From positions 4,216,001-4,280,000 of the forward strand of contig JAUEDM010000004.1 in NCBI GenBank assembly GCA_033439685.1: 64,000 nt of DNA. The letters are read 5' to 3'. This DNA is from Apodospora peruviana (taxonomy: Eukaryota > Ascomycota > Sordariomycetes > Sordariales > Lasiosphaeriaceae). The notes under the pieces were generated by a model. The model was not told the DNA's origin, ran no database searches, and saw only the letters and a list, made by a program, of their open reading frames with translations. A program made the position numbers and the translations under genes. Of the stretch, positions 25,213 to 36,780 are shown in pieces (the first letter of the stretch is position 1; each line of letters opens with the position of its first letter).

Positions 25213-27894
25213 AATCTCGTGTCGGACAACACAACCAAAAAGCTGGCTTGTGGCACGGTAATGTGATTTTCGGTGTGGCCGTCAAACACACAAAACTAAA
25301 GTCCGAATTGGAATATCTGGATAGATGTAGTCCAAGTCCCGGGTCGACAATAAAAGAGTCCCGAAAGGGATTGTCGGCCGGCTGCCCAAAAATTGGTAGT
25401 CTGGAGGTTTGTCCCAAGAAAGATGTCGAGATATATTCGTTCCTCCAAATCGAGAACCTTCCCGGCTTTCCAAGTAATCCGTCCGTCCGTCTGTCGCCGT
25501 CGGTCAAGGGAAGGAGGAGCCCAGTGGTTGTCAGGCCGAGGCAGGCAGGGGGGAGGCAAAATAGAGAGAGACAAAGCTCGTCAAGGAGTGAGTGGCAGAA
25601 ACTGCGTCGCTGGGTCGGGTTGGGGTCAATTCCTGTCGATTTCGGCTGGCTACCGCTAGCTCTTGGCAGCCGTTTTTGCTGCTGGAGCGCTCCTTTCTAC
25701 CTTATCGTTTCATCGAGGGGCCGAGAAGGCTGAAACGGTACGATGGTGAGGGCGCGACCCGCTCCGAAAGTCAACAACAACCGGCCGGCCTGGAGACACC
25801 CTGACGCATTCCTTTCCAATTAACTTTGGGAATGACGGGCTGGCGATGTCGAAAACGAAAGAGTGACAGAAAGTATACGGAATAAATAAGAGGAAACAAA
25901 AAAAACCCACGGACTCGAAGGAAGGTGGGAAAGGACCGAGACCACACACGACAGGTAGTCAGTCAGTCAACCATTGGTAAATGTGGCTAGTGGGAACGAA
26001 CCCCTTGATTTTACGGATGAGATTCATTTTTTTACAGGCTCCTGCCTCCCGGTCTCTCTGCCACAGTACCCGACGCCTCTGGATTGCAGGCAAGTGCGGG
26101 GCATATTGCACTAGTAAAACCATTGGGCCAAGTTTATAATTGCACGTATAATTACATCGATTCGGTTCTATTCATCCTTCTCCCTATTCTGTCCGACAAT
26201 ACATATGTTCAAATCTTATGTGTATAATCTGCAACGTTCAAACAAGCCGTCGTTCTATCCAATGGTTGCCGGCGCCGGCGTTGGTGTTGGTGGGGGAAGG
26301 TTAAAATGCGAAGGGGAGCTACTGCAACTCGTTTGCAGCACTATGCAGGCCAGCCAGGCCTGCAGATTGCACATGAAATGTTAAAAATGCCTGCAGGGAC
26401 CAACCAGAATCCAGCAGCCAGGTCCTTCCCCAAACTTTGGTTCTCCTCTCAGGGATGGACCCTCATCCTTCCATCCAACCAACGCGAGGACCAAAAAAGA
26501 TATCACAACCGCGACTTCTCCTTGCTGTCTGGGCTGGCCGCCGAGAAAGCGCGTTTCTGGAGTAATGTCAGCAAAAGCGGGTGAGTGATGGCAAGGTGAA
26601 CAAACTTGTTCATCAGCGCTTATACGGAGTGAAGGGCCATCACAACCTGCCCTGACCACATGTATATACTAAGGTATATTCTAACTTCATCCCAATGTCA
26701 AGCTGGCTGTCGTCACTAACTGAGGTGCTTTCCAGAAGAAACCAACACCGCTGCCCAGCTAACTTCTACACCTGTACTGTACAGTATTGACACATGAGCA
26801 ACAACGCTGTGTACAGTCATCGTTGTCCCAAGCCAGTCCGAGCTGCCCGTCGGCGCCGCCGCCGCGCCACCAACAACGGTCAACGGTTCGGCCAAGGAGT
26901 TCAAGGCATGACGATCCTGTCACTCCCGCTGTCACTACAGCCCCGCCAGCCAGCCCGCCAGCCAGCCCGCCAGCCCAGCCCCGGCTTTAGTTATAACGGT
27001 CGGTTTATGCTTTTCATGACCTCACCTGCGGTACCTCACTTCAGATTTAACATGCTCCCCCAAAACTGGTCCTTCATTCTGAACATACGTACGAGAGTAG
27101 TTTCAGTAAATACAACATAAAAAGACGTGGACCAGATCTCAAAACAAATTACTGCTGGAGATCGGATGGGTCATGGTGTGAATCCTTGTGCCAATCACCT
27201 CCGGGTTGTGACCCTCCAATCCCATCCTGACGGTCCTTACCTTCGCTGTGCTGAGCACACACAGACTGTACCATATATTCGTCGAGTCTTTTTGATACCG
27301 GATCTTCATCACCAGGGGATGTACGTCAACGCCACTGATACAAGCCAGACAACCAATTGTCAGTTTATGTTGTACTGCGTGAGACATACATAACAGCGCT
27401 TTCTCCAAGACTTCAAAATCAAGCCCATAAACTGGATGGTATACGCAGAAAAGATGTTAAAATACACTTTGTTCGTCGGCTTATTTCTCAATAAATAGAG
27501 CCTAAAAAACACCACAGGTAGTTACTCAACCAGAAGCCGAAACAACCTCAACAGAGAACCAGGCAGGTAGGTACCTAGGGTACGAAGCAACAAATCATCC
27601 CAACGCCAATTCACAAAATATATATCCCGTATAACAGATTTTCCGAATCGTCCACCGCGCGTGTCAACCCTGACATATCTTATCCAACATGAAAGCCAGG
27701 ACAGACACAGCCAAAAACAAACTCCGCCAACAACCGACTTTGTATAGGTGGGTACCCCAAAACTTCCCATCCAATATATACTCGGTACGAATCCAACATG
27801 GAACAAAAACGCCACCGCCACCCCGCCCCCCAAATCTAGAGTATACTGAACCAGAATAAATGAATAAATCCAATCCCCACTCACATGCTCATTG
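25213..27894. other. Intergenic, TBC gene 5' region and SS18-like gene 3' flank
   Basis: About 2.7 kb without a supported gene. The left part is the promoter and leader of the minus-strand TBC gene. A short CCAGCC-rich tandem repeat lies at 26944-26980. The right end is the 3' flank of the next minus-strand gene. Confidence 0.5.
26944..26980. repeat. Three copies of a 12-nt CGCCAGCCAGCC unit
   Basis: CGCCAGCCAGCC is repeated at 26944, 26956 and 26968, the last with one inserted C. It is a plain minisatellite in intergenic sequence. Confidence 0.8.
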
Positions 27895-29632
27895 TCATGA
27901 ACCAGCAGGTTGAAGCTGCTGTAGCATAGGCGCGGGAGCATGTCCCATCTGCGGCGTCATTTGAGCTTGTCCTCCTCCGGGAGGAGCCGGACTGCCCTGG
28001 TTTGACCCCTGCTGCCCTCCCGGAGCGGCCTGCTGCTGCCCATTTGGACCACCTTTCATCATCATGCCCGGATTAGGATGCTGCTGCTGCTGTTGCCCCT
28101 GTTGCCCCTGGGGCCCACCACCGGGCTCTTTCCTTGGGTCGACCCCAGGGAACAGAGCCTGGAGCTTCATATAAAGATCCTTCAGACCCTGAGCTCTCTC
28201 GGCACGATCCGCAATCGGGTCAGGCGTCTTCTCGCCGGGCGAATTATCATCTGGAGCGACCCGTAGCATCCTTACGATAATCTTCGGATTCAGAGACGGT
28301 GGCGTTAATATAGGGGCCGGCGGCACTTGCACTTTGCGGTCAGCAAGTGCGGCCAAGCACGAAAGGTTGGTCTGGAGCCGACGCATGCATCTGTGGAGTG
28401 AGTCCAGGTTAGCAACTGATGCAGAATCGCGTGAGTCCGGTTACGGGGCTTATAAAGTAGGTACTTACTGCACGTAGTCCTGCTGCGCCATCTTCTCCTG
28501 CTCAACGTAATCGATTTCGCTGTTACCTGCCGCCTGTTCTTTCTTCAACTCTGTCTTGCTGTTGAGGAGCGTTACCGTCTCGTACAAAAGTTCCTGGTTA
28601 ATATCTAATAACAACTCAAATTTCTCCTTCTCTCGCGACTCTGTCCCAGGACTCTGGGGTGTCGACACACTCGAAGCACCATTTGCCTGCCCCGGCTGCC
28701 CTGTGGACGAGAAGGTTGGTGTTTGCGGCGTGGCCACCGAGGCGGATGGTGGTTGAGCACTCGTGGGAGTCTGACTTTGAGGAGTGCCGCTGTGAGGCTG
28801 GGGTTGGTTAGGATACTGTCCTGGTTGCTGAGGCTGCATCGCGTTGTTGGGTGTGCCTTGAGCAGGGTTGAAAGGGGGTCGCTGGGGAGTCGAGCCGGGC
28901 ATGCCACCCGGGTTCTGCTGCTGCGAGGGATGCATTCGCTGCATCATTTGCTGCTGTGGGTGCATGCCGGCGCCCATTTGGTACTGAGGAGGCATCTGGC
29001 CGGCTATCATGTAGTTACCTGGCAGCTGCGGCTGGGGGGCCGCAGGCGAGGGGACGGGTACCCCATAGGGCGAGCTCGTGTAAGGCGTCTGAAATGGCAC
29101 TGTTATACGGCAATACGTCAGTCAGTCAGCCTCTATGCGGAACCACATGCTCGTTCCCAGGGAGGAGCACGGCGTGGGGTCAGGAACGTGACGCGAGGAC
29201 GAACTTGACAGCTCAAGCTAGGATCCGCGCTTTCTCCCAACGACCGTACGACGGCAGTCTCCGGAAGGTATGATAGAAAGAAGGGTCGCCAGTATGGGAA
29301 AGGAGGGACGTGGTGGACAGGCACACGACGTGAGACGAGGAGATAGTAGATAAACGGGAAGGCTTACTCTGACCATTGGCAGCCATGTGTGGCAGCGCAG
29401 CATTCTGCATCATGCCTGCAGGGCCGGCACCTCCCATCATGGCTGGATTCGGACCACCAGGAAAGTGACCACCACCTTGGGCGCCCATGGGGAACTGTTG
29501 CGTATTATACATCATCTGCTGGGGCTGGCCCTGGGATGGACCAGGCTGCAAGTGAGGATTCTGCGGAGGTGGGGCACCGTTGAAGGCCGGGCCGCCAGCG
29601 GGATTTGGGTAGCCATAAGGGGTCGAGTACAT
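27895..29632 (-). CDS. Glutamine-rich SS18/SSXT-like protein, probable SWI/SNF subunit
   Basis: Three exons on the minus strand: 29632-29368, 29099-28469 and 28390-27895, about 463 residues. The first ~230 residues are Pro/Gln/Met/Gly-rich low complexity. Residues about 255-320 form a helical module: KFELLLDINQELLYETVTLL, then QEKMAQQDYVQ joined by splicing to CMRRLQTNLSCLAALADRKV. The pattern of a helix ending in a Gln/Leu-rich R-LQTNLSCLAALAD segment matches the SNH domain of SS18 (LHTNLVYLATIAD type), which in animals, and as Snf11 in yeast, is a subunit of the SWI/SNF chromatin remodeller. A second conserved-looking block (PPAPILTPPSLNPKI) precedes a Gln/Gly/Pro-rich tail. Start MYSTPYGYPNPAGG is the first Met and has a typical composition. 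Assignment to SWI/SNF is inference from the SNH-like motif. Confidence 0.78.
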
Positions 29633-31282
29633 GGCGGCGGCGATCGGACTCGATGTGTGCCCGAGCCAAACGCAGGCAAGCAGGCAGGGCTGGAGCGAGC
29701 GGCGCCAAGGGGGTTGAATAAGAAGGCGGTGGAATGGGATGGGACAACAGACGTGTCGTGGATCAGATCAAGGTATTGCGGCTGCCAATGTGGGGAAGGG
29801 GTACGGCCATCAATCGCCTGCTTGGCAGGCAAACCCGTCAAACGACTGGCTGGACTGACGTGACGTGGAGAGTGAAGGACGAGTGAGAAGCCTTCAATGG
29901 GATTTGGCGCCGCCCGGCAGGCTGGCTTTCTTGCTTCTGCTTCTTCCAAAAGGTACCCGGATCCCAGCGCAGGGCCAAGGGCCGTACCGTAGTGGATGGC
30001 TGAGATATGACGACGGTATGCGCGTCTTGACGAAAGGCGTAAACCCGTCGGGACAGTCAGGGTGTACAATACGTGTACCGGATCGGACGCGGCGTCGATT
30101 GGGTGTCAACCCAATCTTGGGAACGCGGGTCTGCGATTCTCCTGGCGGCCCTATCGTCCAGTCGGCCAGTGTCTGCCGCGTCCCTCACACACCGGACAGC
30201 AAGGCGGCTGTGGGGTGGATGAATGATGCTCGACAGCGATGGATGCACGGGGGGCCCGCAGTATAGACTATCGAACGTCTACCGTAGGGTATCTCCCCTT
30301 TCTCTTCAAGGCTTCTGCTGCCTTGCCGAGGGTGGTAGAGATTGGATGGATCGTGGACGGGGCCTAGACAGGTGGCACCCGGGACACCAAAGATGCAGCA
30401 GTTTACTGGGGATGCGAAAGGCACCTCAGGACGGAAAGGAGGCGGCAACCAAGGTACGACACGACGACAAACCAGGGGAGACTGCCGTGGGAGCCGAGAA
30501 TAAAGATAGGGTAACGCAAGGCACAGGTGCCAGCAAAGTATGTACTTTCGAGCGAGGGGGGAGGGGTGTGGGCAAATTGCCTTGGTTTTTTGGTGTTCTC
30601 TTGTCAATCGGTCGGCGTGCAGTGGGCGCGGTGAGCGGGTGTCAGAAAGAGAGAGGGGAGTTTTGCGCGCGTCGCGAAATGCCACGAGGAGCAAATGCAA
30701 ATTGAACGACAAAACAGCGGGTGTGAGTGGCTCCATTGGGTGCTTGCTGACTGTGACGGCCATGCCTCTGCCAAGGCAGCTAGCGGAGATAAGTAAAGGC
30801 TAGCCGCATTGGGAATAGTAGCAACCCCTGTCTGAACATCCCGCTCCGCCCGGTGTCTCCGCCCTTCCGCTCACCTTCCAGAAATCAGATGGTGGGGGAA
30901 TTGTCGACAGGGGTGCGAGTTACTCCAAGCAAGCCAAGCGCGGATGATCCCAATTCTCATCGAACGTCTTTTTTTCCCTTTCATTGAGAAGACAACTTAC
31001 AAATAGGCACTCGCTGCCGGTACAGATCACTGACCAGTCCGATTGAGGTCTCATATCTCACTGGAGGATACTCGTCTGCTTTCTGCAATGTTAAACACAA
31101 CTAATCACAAAGAACACAAGGGATTTGACTGCACTGGCATGCCCCGCCCGTCATGCAACCTCACGGACATCACTCGACGAGCATGGACGAATGATAGCAA
31201 TGACTTTATTACTAGGACAGCATCCCTGTTGTCTATATCCAACGTTTGTGCCTACCATCACTCACTCACTAATTGGCCCACC
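29633..31282. other. Intergenic, SS18-like 5' region and esterase 3' flank
   Basis: About 1.65 kb with no supported gene; long frames on both strands here overlap each other and lack family features. It contains the promoter of the SS18-like gene and the 3' end of the minus-strand esterase. Confidence 0.5.
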
Positions 31283-32422
31283 TCATTCGTAATGGGTTCC
31301 GAACGCTGAAGTCCCCGTGATGGCGTCGATAAAGGCCTTCGCAATGACCGTGTCTGTGATTCCACGCGTACGTCAGCTACTGCGCCAACCGCATGCTCAA
31401 CTCAACCAACGAAGAGGGCATACGCCGCATTCTGGGGGCTGGAAAAACTAACCTGTCTTTTCACTGGGATGCAGCTCATCGTACCACATATATCCCGACT
31501 TAGGCCCCGGGGCGCCCGGAGCGGAGGCATATCCCGTGACGTTGTAAGGGGCATCCAGGTATTTGCTGGGCTGGTTATAGATGTCGGTCATCAAAGCGTG
31601 GACATCAAGGACGTCGAAGCTCGCCTTGGGCCACCGGGACTTGATGGCGGTCTGGAAAGGCATACCGTACTCGAACATGGTGTTGACGTTGGTGGTGTAC
31701 TCCTTCATCTTGTAGCTATACTCGGTGACGTTGTACCTGCTCTTCTCAGGCCAGAACTGGCTGGTCACCGCACCTCCGTTCTTAACCTCGGCGTACTGCG
31801 GACTGAGCTGCAAGGGCGCCAGGTTGAGCATCATAAATCGTCGTCCGCCGGTCTTGTAAATGCTGTCAAAGACCGACCAGACACAATCCACGTAATCGGT
31901 TATCGTCGTACCCGGCGCTTGCGAATCGGTCAGGAAGGCATCGTTGCCCAGGTCGTTGGTCCCGATCCACAGAGCGTACACGGTGTTATCGGGCGTCCGG
32001 TTGGGAAAGATAGACTTGTACGAGACGTCAACCTGGAAGGACGGAATCTCGTCGGTAGCCACCGAGGGAAAGTCCCTGTTGATGGCCGAGAAGTACCGCG
32101 AGATGATCTTGTTGGAACACGTCGCGCCGCTGACGGCGTAGTCGACAAGCTTGGCTCCGGCGTTCCGGGCGACGAGCTGTGCCCAGTTTAGACCTCCAGT
32201 CGACGTCGTGGTCGACTCGCCATGGAGTGTGCCAGGCGCCGGAGCCTTTCCGCCGTTGTTGATGTAGTATCCCAGCCTTCCATTGTCCGTGTAGCTGTCT
32301 CCAAAAGTCACAATGGTGTCGAACTTTGCGTTCTTGCCCTGCCACCTGCCGCCAGATGCGGCAGCTACCGATGCACCAGCCAGTATAAGGGAGGAGATCA
32401 ACATTGTGAGATATACAAACAA
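31283..32422 (-). CDS. Secreted GDSL/SGNH esterase, CE16 acetylesterase type
   Basis: Two exons on the minus strand: 32422-31453 and 31353-31283, about 346 residues. It starts with a signal peptide (LTMLISSLILAGASVAAASG). SGNH hydrolase blocks are clear: block I FDTIVTFGDSYTDNGRLGYY with nucleophile Ser43, block III WIGTNDLG (Gly154-Asn156), and block V DELHPS with the Asp315/His318 pair. The intron falls just after the catalytic His, and the last exon adds DTVIAKAFIDAITGTSAFG and ends GTHYE. Sequons such as NRT, NVT and NVT suggest N-glycosylation. Fungal CE16 enzymes remove acetyl groups from plant wall oligosaccharides; this substrate is inferred from overall resemblance to that branch. 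It lies head-to-head with the histidine gene, 1.25 kb apart. Confidence 0.88.
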
Positions 32423-33675
32423 AACGGAAACCCGGGACGAGTGTTCAGGACCTGACGGGAACGCTGGAGCGGATCACGAGCCCCTAGAAGCGGAATCGTG
32501 GTTGCTTTATAGCTAAAGGTACATCCAGTAGACTTCTCCTGGTCCCCTTGCTTGGGGAAGAGAATATATCGTGCCATTCAACCGGGAGGGAAAGGCAGGA
32601 ACGGGGAACCGTCCCCTGCAGGCTATATTGCCCGTCTCTATCTCCAGCGGCCGGGCTAGGATCCAGGGTGTAGACTAGACGAAGGGCGACGGAAATAGGC
32701 CCTCGGACGAGCGAAACATTGCTGGCGATGTAACTCCAAGTTGCGGAAAAATTATCGCGACACCGCCCACGATCTGTGCAACGCGGGTGCTCAGAGCCTC
32801 GATGGAGGCGGGGGGCGAGGAAGACGTGCAGGAAGCTTGTCCTGCGGTCTCTGGGATCGAGGTGGGGATGAGGGGAAGACGGCAAAGATTGCGGTCGAAG
32901 ATTGGACGGGCCCTGACCTGCCGTTGCATCGCGACCTCATTTCGCCAGATTTCTGTCGATGCTCGTGCCGTGGCCCGTCGCTTTGGGCATCTCGGCCCGC
33001 TCAGAATATTCTCTGATCCCGTCGATGGATCCGAGGGTGGGTCAGGTACGCGATCTGTTGTCCGCGAGGCTGGAGATGGCATCATGAACTGCGGATCCGT
33101 ATAGACGAGGTAGAAATGGTCTGACAGCTAAGGATGGTAGGTCGGTCCTGGCTCATATAGAAACCGAGAACTTGGAAACGTGGTCGTCAAAGGTAAGTTG
33201 AAGAGGAATTGTAATCGGAAAAGTCTTGAAATAATTCAAGGGAACACGGGAATCGGCGCGATCTTAATCGGCAAACTAAATTCCTTCCTATGTCCGTGCT
33301 GGTGCCATACTATTTACTAGGTAGATCTAGAATTTGCGGAGGAAATGGTCCTCCATTTGAGCTTGTTCGCTTCAAAAACTTCCCTAAAACGATAGAAGCC
33401 GGGCATTGAGAACGATTCAAATGCGTTTGCCCTGCCAAAGAAACTCGGGATGGACGATCTACAGGCCCGCAGGGAAGGACCCGCCCTCCGGAGTCGGGGC
33501 CGGGAATTTAGCGCGATACAAAGCAGTGACTCCTTTTTCATGACTCTTTGCCAGCAAACCCTTGTGGTTTATATCACCAAAATATTGACAGCGAGGAACT
33601 CATAAACTCACACTCACAAACCTCATTCTCATTTTCAAGTAAAACAATCATCACATCTCACATTTCTGCCCAGCA
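32423..33675. other. Shared divergent promoter region (esterase / HIS5)
   Basis: About 1.25 kb between divergently transcribed genes. A minus-strand frame at 32675-33085 (136 codons) has no recognisable features and is not called. Two TGACTC elements close to HIS5 are listed separately. Confidence 0.5.
33527..33546. promoter_or_regulatory. Paired TGACTC elements upstream of HIS5 (Gcn4/CPC1-type)
   Basis: TGACTC occurs at 33527-33532 and again at 33541-33546, 130-150 bp upstream of the HIS5 ATG. TGACTC is the core of the Gcn4/CPC1/CpcA site that induces amino-acid biosynthesis genes during amino-acid starvation in fungi. Position, spacing and the downstream pathway all fit cross-pathway control. 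Confidence 0.65.
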
Positions 33676-34971
33676 ATGGCGCCGTTCAACATCAAAACGT
33701 GCGCTCGGCCAAACATTCTCGCCCTCGAACCTTATCGCTGCGCAAGAGAGTGAGTCCCCCCCTTTCAACCCTCTTACCTCACAATATACTAACTCTTCTC
33801 TAAAAAAAGTGACTACAAAGATGATGGCACCAACATCCTACTAGACGCCAACGAGAACGCCTACGGGCCCTCCCTGTCCTCTTTATCCTCAACCAACTTT
33901 AATTCCCTGCACAGATACCCAGACCCTCACCAAGCCTCCCTCAAACAAGCTCTCTGCAACCTGCGCACCACCCACGCGCACACCTCCCGCACTCTCACCC
34001 CAGAGAACTGCTTCGTCGGTGTAGGCAGCGATGAAGCCATCGACGCTCTACTGCGGTGCTTCTGCGTCCCAGGAATCGACCGAATCCTAGTCTGCCCGCC
34101 GACCTACGGGATGTACTCAGTATCAGCACACATCAACGACGTAGGCCTGATCAAAGTCCCTTTGCTCCCCGCACCCTCCTTCGCCCTCGACACTTCCTCC
34201 ATCATCTCAACCCTCTCCACTTCACCCAATATCAAACTGGCCTACTTCTGCTCCCCAGGAAACCCAACAGGCTCATTGCTGGCCAAGTCAGACATCGCTG
34301 CGATTTTGGGTCATGAGACATGGAATGGAGTGGTAGTCGTAGACGAAGCGTACATCGATTTCGCGCCCGACGAGGCCTCCCTCGCAGAGTGGGTGACCGA
34401 GTGGCCGAACCTGGTGGTCATGCAGACTCTGTCGAAAGGCTTCGGCATGGCGGGCATTCGTCTCGGAGCGGTATTTGCCTCCCCCGAAATCGCTACCCTC
34501 CTCAACAACATGAAGGCGCCTTACAATATCTCCACGCCTACGGCTGCGCTGGCGTCACTTGCGCTTTCGGACGCGGGGTTGGCGGTCATGAGGGCCCACC
34601 GAACCAAAATTGTGGAACAGCGTGACCGGTTAGTCAGGGAACTTCCCAAGATTGAGGGCGTGGGCAGGTTGCGCGGCGGCGAGATGAGTAATTTCCTACT
34701 GTTTGAGATGCTTGATAAGGACGGCAAGCCAGATAACGTTACCGCGCTGGCCGTGTATGAGCGCTTGGCTGAGGCTAAAGGGGTGGTGGTACGGTTTAGA
34801 GGCAAGGAGCACGGCTGTCTTGGTTGCTTGCGGATTACTGTTGGCACCGAGGAGGAGACTACACGACTCCTGGAGGCGTTGGCGAAGACGCTTGCTGAGG
34901 TGCATGGGCAAGGAGGACCTGAGGAGGACGAGGAGAAGAAGGAGACTGAGGCGAATGATGTTATTGCTTAG
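33676..34971 (+). CDS. HIS5: Histidinol-phosphate aminotransferase
   Basis: Two exons: 33676-33749 and 33810-34971, about 411 residues. This PLP enzyme converts imidazole-acetol phosphate and glutamate to histidinol phosphate in histidine synthesis. The start MAPFNIKTCARPNIL with LEPYRCARDDYKDDG created by the splice, the substrate loop LDANENAYGPS, the cofactor segment YFCSPGNPTGS, the VVVDEAYIDFAP aspartate-tyrosine pair, the PLP-binding lysine in TLSKGFGMAGIRLG (about Lys234), and the C-terminal phosphate-binding GCLGCLRITVGT are all present. Length is normal for the fungal family, with an extra acidic tail (GPEEDEEKKETEAND). The donor GTGAGT and the T/A-rich acceptor bound a 60-nt intron. 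Two TGACTC sites upstream suggest CPC1 control. Confidence 0.96.
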
Positions 34972-35500
34972 TGCCCCTTTGTTTGGTTGAGGGTCAGAGA
35001 AATGGAATGAGAGAAGGAAGACTATATATAAATCTGGCATTTTGTAAAGAAGGAGGGTTAGAACTACAAGGGGTAACATATACAAAAGACTGATTTACAT
35101 GCATGAATAGTACCACCCCCTGAGTTTTGGTGTATTCGGAACGAAATTGATGAGCGGGAAGTCCGCACAACCAAGTAGGGAATATCAGGTAAACTTGATA
35201 CTTGATACATGCACATCCTCATCAAGATCTGGAAAGAACTGGTAATCATATCATTGTCATTGACTCCTCCGGTCAGGTCAGTCTTGATGCCTTCCAAAGA
35301 GTCCAGAAAATAAATGCTAAAAATATGTATATACAATGAATAGAAGTTTTCGGTTCAAACCTGGAGTGTGAGCCTCCTTTCCCTCAAAGTCCATCTCCTC
35401 CCTATATATACAACCCATTTTGTGTGTGCCTAAGTATGCCCGATATTCTCATCATATCAAAAATGCAAAATGTCATAACCCATCCAATAACCCAGTCCGC
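34972..35500. other. Convergent 3' flanks of HIS5 and the GH76 gene
   Basis: About 530 bp between converging genes, AT-rich with several TATATA runs. I see no gene. Confidence 0.5.
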
Positions 35501-36780
35501 TCAAGCAAACGTCCTCACAGTCTTGATATCATCCCCCTTGAGCGGCGGCTTGGAGCTGCCCACCAACAACCCCTGGATGGTCTCCAAAGCACACATCTCC
35601 TCGCCCAGCCCAACCGTCCCGTCAAAGCCGCCCACATACCACTTCTGACCGCAAGTAGTCCCGTTCACGCCGCCGGTACACGCCTGGGCGGCGTGCTTGG
35701 CCGAGGTACCCAGCAGCTCGTTCACCGTCGGCAGGATCTCCGGCACGTAAAGCGTCGATGCATACATAAACCTCGACAAATACCCCTTGAAGCTGCGCAT
35801 GTCGACGTTGCAAACATCATGCTGTTCGCACGCGTGCTCATACATGATATTGGTTGCGTTCTCGAACGGAGTGAAGAAAGTCTTTGCGCCCCCCATAAGC
35901 GTGTTCACGCGGGTCGTCCACTTGGCGTCCTTTGTCACGTCGGCCATGACAGCTGCACCGTAAAGATAGATCCCGGTGCTGTAAGAAAACGAGACCCCAT
36001 TAGGTGTCGCGCAATTCTCCCGCGAGGATCCACCGTCCAGTACTATGCCTTGCTCGTCGATGAATTTGACACTCTCTGTCCAGTCCCAGATCTTGTTCGC
36101 CCAGTCGACGTACGTCTGGTTGCCCGTGGCTCTTGCCAACCGCGCGGCGATCTGGAACAGGCCGCCGTTGCTGACCGTGTTCTTGTAGTCCATGGTGTTC
36201 GGGTTGGACGGAAAGATCTGCCAAGCAACGCCGCCGCCGCAGGCTGTGGTGTTCCATCTTCCGGAGATCGAGTTAAATATATTCTCAGCCATCTCCAACC
36301 AGCCCGGGATACTGGTGTTGGGTTGGGGAAAGTTTCGTTCGGCAGCCGACATCACAGCAAATCCCCAGAACGCCTGGTCGTCGTTCCCTTCCTGTCCGAA
36401 GTGGGAGGGCAGCATGTAGTCGAATTTTGGTCCGACCTGGGCCAGAAGGGCTGTTGAGATGAGCTTATCGTAGCTCTTGTCGCCGACGTAGTGAGAGTAG
36501 TCGAGCATCGCGCCCATCATGGCGCCGCATTCCCACCAGTAATACGGTTGCTCAAGATCGACGAACTGTGTCTCAGTTCCATGGTAGTACTCCATTGTCC
36601 CAGCTGCAAGGGTCTTGGCGACACTTTGGATGGAGGCTGGCATCAGTTAGTATTTATTTCCCTAGGGTTGACAGTGATATGTCACTTACTGGGGTCGGTG
36701 ATATTTAGGTCCTTCGGAGGACCGGCAGTGATCAGTCCCACAGCCGCTATGGCGGGACGTACTGACTTGAGGAAGATCAT
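35501..36780 (-). CDS. GH76 mannan endo-1,6-alpha-mannosidase / Dfg5-Dcw1 family
   Basis: Two exons on the minus strand: 36780-36690 and 36636-35501, about 408 residues. It begins with a signal peptide (MIFLKSVRPAIAAVGLITAG), then NITDPTSIQSVAKTLAAGTM formed across the splice. GH76 hallmarks follow: EQPYYWWECGAMMGAMLDY, the catalytic Asp pair in GQEGNDDQAFWGFAVMS (about Asp116/117), NTTACGGGVAWQIF, DYKNTVSNGGLFQIAARLA and a GSSRENC block. Dfg5/Dcw1 enzymes cut the glycan of GPI anchors and help cross-link GPI proteins to the cell wall. The product ends GDDIKTVRTFA without a hydrophobic C-terminal GPI signal, unlike Dfg5/Dcw1 themselves, so a secreted mannanase-like form is likely. Several N-glycosylation sequons are present. 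Confidence 0.93.

Noticed and set aside
32675..33085. 136-codon minus-strand frame between the esterase and HIS5
   Set aside because: No recognisable motif, and a competing plus-strand frame covers the same bases; treated as promoter DNA.
35420..36457. 345-codon plus-strand frame
   Set aside because: Antisense of the GH76 gene, whose sense frame has a signal peptide and catalytic motifs.
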